From positions 1,004,676 through 1,032,640 of the forward strand of contig BFEA01000218.1 in assembly GCA_003427395.1 (NCBI GenBank): 27,965 nucleotides of DNA, read 5' to 3'. Of this stretch, positions 26,326-27,965 are shown piece after piece; the stretch's first letter is position 1, and each line of letters begins with the position of its first letter. This DNA comes from Chara braunii. Taxonomy: Eukaryota > Streptophyta > Charophyceae > Charales > Characeae. Below the pieces are notes generated by a model, which did no database searches, was not told the DNA's origin, and saw nothing but the letters and a program-made list of their open reading frames with translations. The translations under genes and the position numbers were made by a program.

Positions 26326-26684
26326 TGGGGGTGGACAATGAGCTGGCGATGGCCTGGTCGCACCGATCCGAAAAGAAAACCGAGAAGATCGCCCTCTACG
26401 TCAGTTCTCCAAGCATGGATAATCAACAGCTCCAGGAACTCAATACAAGCCTGATGCTCGTCGGTCCTCGTCCACGTCACCTCCACTCGGGCCAAGCACA
26501 CAGACAGATCGACAAAAGTCTCGCGCCACACCCGCCAATGTCTGGGATCGAGAAGCGGGACTGCAAGGGGCTCGAGCAAGAAGGAAAGGCGAGGATGAAG
26601 ATCGGATTGCCAGAAGGTGGGGAAAAGAGAGGGAAGACCAAAGGTGGAGAGAGGAGCGAGAGGAGCGGCGAAGTCCATTGGGGG
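25979..26684. repeat. 353-bp tandem duplication
   Basis: Unit 1 is about 25979-26331 and unit 2 about 26332-26684, nearly identical (for example AGCTGGCGATGGCCTGGTCG at 25988 and 26341). 353 is not a multiple of three, so on the minus strand the upstream copy runs out of frame into a stop and the downstream copy restarts at its own ATG. Confidence 0.95.
26322..26678 (-). pseudogene. duplicated N-terminal part of the acidic ORF, 118 codons
   Basis: ATG at 26678 (MDFAAPLAPL). It is almost the same protein as residues 1-115 of the ORF at 26325-25258, ending IVHPQ and a stop where the 353-bp duplication joins. A different frame is open across about 26477-26828 and reads WHHGLTRPGCNLVPTYGTDF and DEIRTSTRQPAVVLPTLVPF just upstream, so the original protein may have begun further upstream in another arrangement. 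Confidence 0.5.
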
Positions 26685-26833
26685 CGTTGGAAGGGGACGA
26701 GGGTGGGGAGCACCACTGCCGGCTGGCGCGTAGAGGTGCGGATCTCGTCGAAGTCAGTCCCGTATGTTGGGACGAGGTTGCACCCGGGGCGCGTAAGACC
26801 GTGATGCCACTCAGTCGATAACTGCTACGTCCA

Positions 26834-27157
26834 CTATTGTAATGAGGTCAGGATCGCGGTATACCGAAGCGGGCTGATCGCGCTGATATCGCCGTTGAAG
26901 GCAGCGACCGCGGTGACGTGGCTCGTTCTTGGAGCCGCCCGCCGATGAAATGCTACCACCTCTGCCAATACCACTGCCTGTAGACTTCCGACGAATCGGA
27001 ACGCAACAGCGGCACACACACCCTTGGTGTAGAAGAACTGCGTGAGTCGTCGAAGATCAGGACTGAGCCGTGGATGACGAACTTGTTGGATCTCCGAGAT
27101 GTAGCCACGTGGCTGCAACAGATCATTGCCAAGAGCTTGCTCCGTGATGGAACTCAT
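26834..27157 (-). CDS. unrecognised ORF overlapping integrase stop, 107 codons
   Basis: ATG at 27157-27155 overlaps the TGA (27156-27154) of the integrase frame as ATGA, a layout used for coupled termination-reinitiation in some compact genomes. It begins MSSITEQALGNDLLQPRGYI, followed by SEIQQVRHPRLSPDLRRLTQ, FFYTKGVCAAVAFRFVGSLQ and a more variable tail ending SPLRYTAILTSLQ. No family recognised. The first half reads like a folded protein and the second half is less convincing. Confidence 0.4.
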   Translation of the reverse strand: MSSITEQALGNDLLQPRGYISEIQQVRHPRLSPDLRRLTQFFYTKGVCAAVAFRFVGSLQAVVLAEVVAFHRRAAPRTSHVTAVAAFNGDISAISPLRYTAILTSLQ

Positions 27158-27765
27158 GGCGAGGATGGGGAAGAAGATGAGGGATGGGAGAACGACGCGG
27201 GAGCTAGATCGTCGTCGTCCTCGTCTTCAGCAGATGAGGGAGACGGAGGGAGGGGACGGATGTAAGAGGTATGGCGGACGGTGGGGACAGAGTTATGGCT
27301 GGCGCTGGCCTCAGGCGCAATGCGCACCGTATTGGCACCGTTAGGTCCGAGCTCGACAACGCGGAAACAGCCAGAGAACTTGGGAGCGAGTTTTCGGTCG
27401 CGTGCACATTTACGTACCTGCACCAGGTCTCCTAGTTTATATTGATGTTGGGGACTAGCGTTTCCATTTCGGGCCTCGTAGCTACGGACTTGCCTCCCGT
27501 GGGCTAGATCGGTCATTTTCTGTCTCTTTTGGGCTAGCTTCGGGATGGCCTTTTCCATTAAATTGGCATACCTCTTGGCCTTCGCCTTAAGGGCGACAGG
27601 TGTGTCTCTACCCCCTGCTTCGACAATTTTCGAGTTGCCCCGGTAATCGACGCATGGGAGGCTATTGGTGCGAAGCTGAAAGGGGGTGAACCCCGTAGAT
27701 TCGTGAGGGGTGGCCCGATGAATTCGGGCCACAGACACGTTGTGGGGTAACCCAGGGAAGGGCAC
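27154..27765 (-). pseudogene. Ty3/gypsy-type integrase, C-terminal part
   Basis: Minus-strand frame of 203 codons after an in-frame TAG (27768-27766). HNVSVARIHRATPHESTGFT followed by PFQL is the end of the integrase core (the TGxxPF motif that precedes the C-terminal domain). A helix-rich linker with KAKAKRYANLMEKAIPKLAQ and MTDLAHGRQVRSYEARN follows, then YKLGDLVQVRKCARDRKLAP and KFSGCFRVVELGP, the integrase C-terminal barrel. It ends with a Ser/Asp-rich tail. It differs clearly from the integrase at 17090-18940 and so belongs to another element family. The conserved Trp expected at the TAG suggests a TGG-to-TAG mutation. Confidence 0.8.
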
Positions 27766-27965
27766 CTACTGTTCGCTGAAGCCAAGGGCAACATCGCCTG
27801 TCACTCGCTGCGCCCGCTTCAGAGGTCCTCAGCAACCAGCAGGGTGGCCTTTTGTGGGCCGGCTGTCACACATCTTGTTTTAAATAGATCTTTTCGTCAT
27901 TGCCAGAGCACGTATGTATAGCAAATAACACCGTTCGGTTTAATGTCCCTTCACTTCAAGCTATT
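27766..27965 (-). pseudogene. decayed upstream continuation of the integrase
   Basis: In frame with the previous entry, GPLKRAQRVTGDVALGFSEQ precedes the TAG and HPAGC plus a TGA precedes that, where HPxxNG...E with the third catalytic Glu would be expected. Beyond about 27850 no integrase similarity is visible before the window ends. Confidence 0.4.

Overview
The window is repeat-dense nuclear DNA of a eukaryote, most likely of the green lineage (streptophyte alga or plant). The grounds are degraded Ty3/gypsy, Penelope-like and TIR elements, long A/T runs and microsatellites, GC-rich islands in AT-rich DNA, no bacterial-style operons, and two tRNA relics that resemble land-plant/algal mitochondrial trnY(GUA). 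The species is not established. A charophyte such as Chara is a guess from the look of the repeats. No host gene could be supported. Two technical scars matter: positions 1-23 are Nextera mate-pair junction adaptor, and 12085-12429 is an N gap that opens inside a tandem repeat.

Layout. 1-6349: mostly unassigned DNA with a (TC)n and a (CA)n tract, an A47 tract between 16-bp direct repeats, a long perfect-type hairpin (2848-2979) and a MITE-like inverted-repeat element (3814-4179). 6350-10261: an AT-rich nest of small elements. Two ~750-bp TIR elements (ends CAGGGTTGCC/GGCAACCCTG) plus a third end all sit against (TA)n or (TATG/TG)n tracts. Between them lies a cluster of at least nine full or partial copies of a composite ~340-bp repeat, with two diverged trnY-like sequences in its middle. 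11693-12545: a GC-rich element with the same head architecture, broken by the gap.

13127-24278 is the most interesting part. Two diverged copies of one TIR element (TGTGACG... ends) lie in opposite orientation at 13190-15470 (+) and 21534-24269 (-). Each has a conserved CCAAT-TATA pair at the same spacing and a conserved reading frame for a protein I do not recognise; it is open for 182 codons in the minus copy and broken in the plus copy. The plus copy is flanked by an identical 63-66 bp direct repeat, far longer than ordinary transposon target duplications. Between the two copies lie a Penelope-type reverse transcriptase C-terminal fragment (15501-15821) and an LTR retrotransposon (15853-20319; LTRs TGCAAT...ATTGCA; target duplication GACT). 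That retrotransposon has lost gag, protease and RT. Its 5' LTR runs straight into RNase H coding sequence through a stretch that also looks like an initiator-Met primer-binding site. A ~148-bp poly(A)-tailed SINE-like insert lies in the 3' LTR only.

24780-27965 (minus strand) is the 3' part of a second, different Ty3/gypsy-type element. The integrase C-terminal region overlaps a 107-codon ORF by ATGA. Further unrecognised ORFs follow, one with a strongly acidic tract, one overlapping it in another frame, and a 353-bp tandem duplication.

The genes here work as selfish-element modules, not as a host pathway. The candidate undescribed system is the TGTGACG-ended element with its conserved protein and its ~63-bp flanking duplication.
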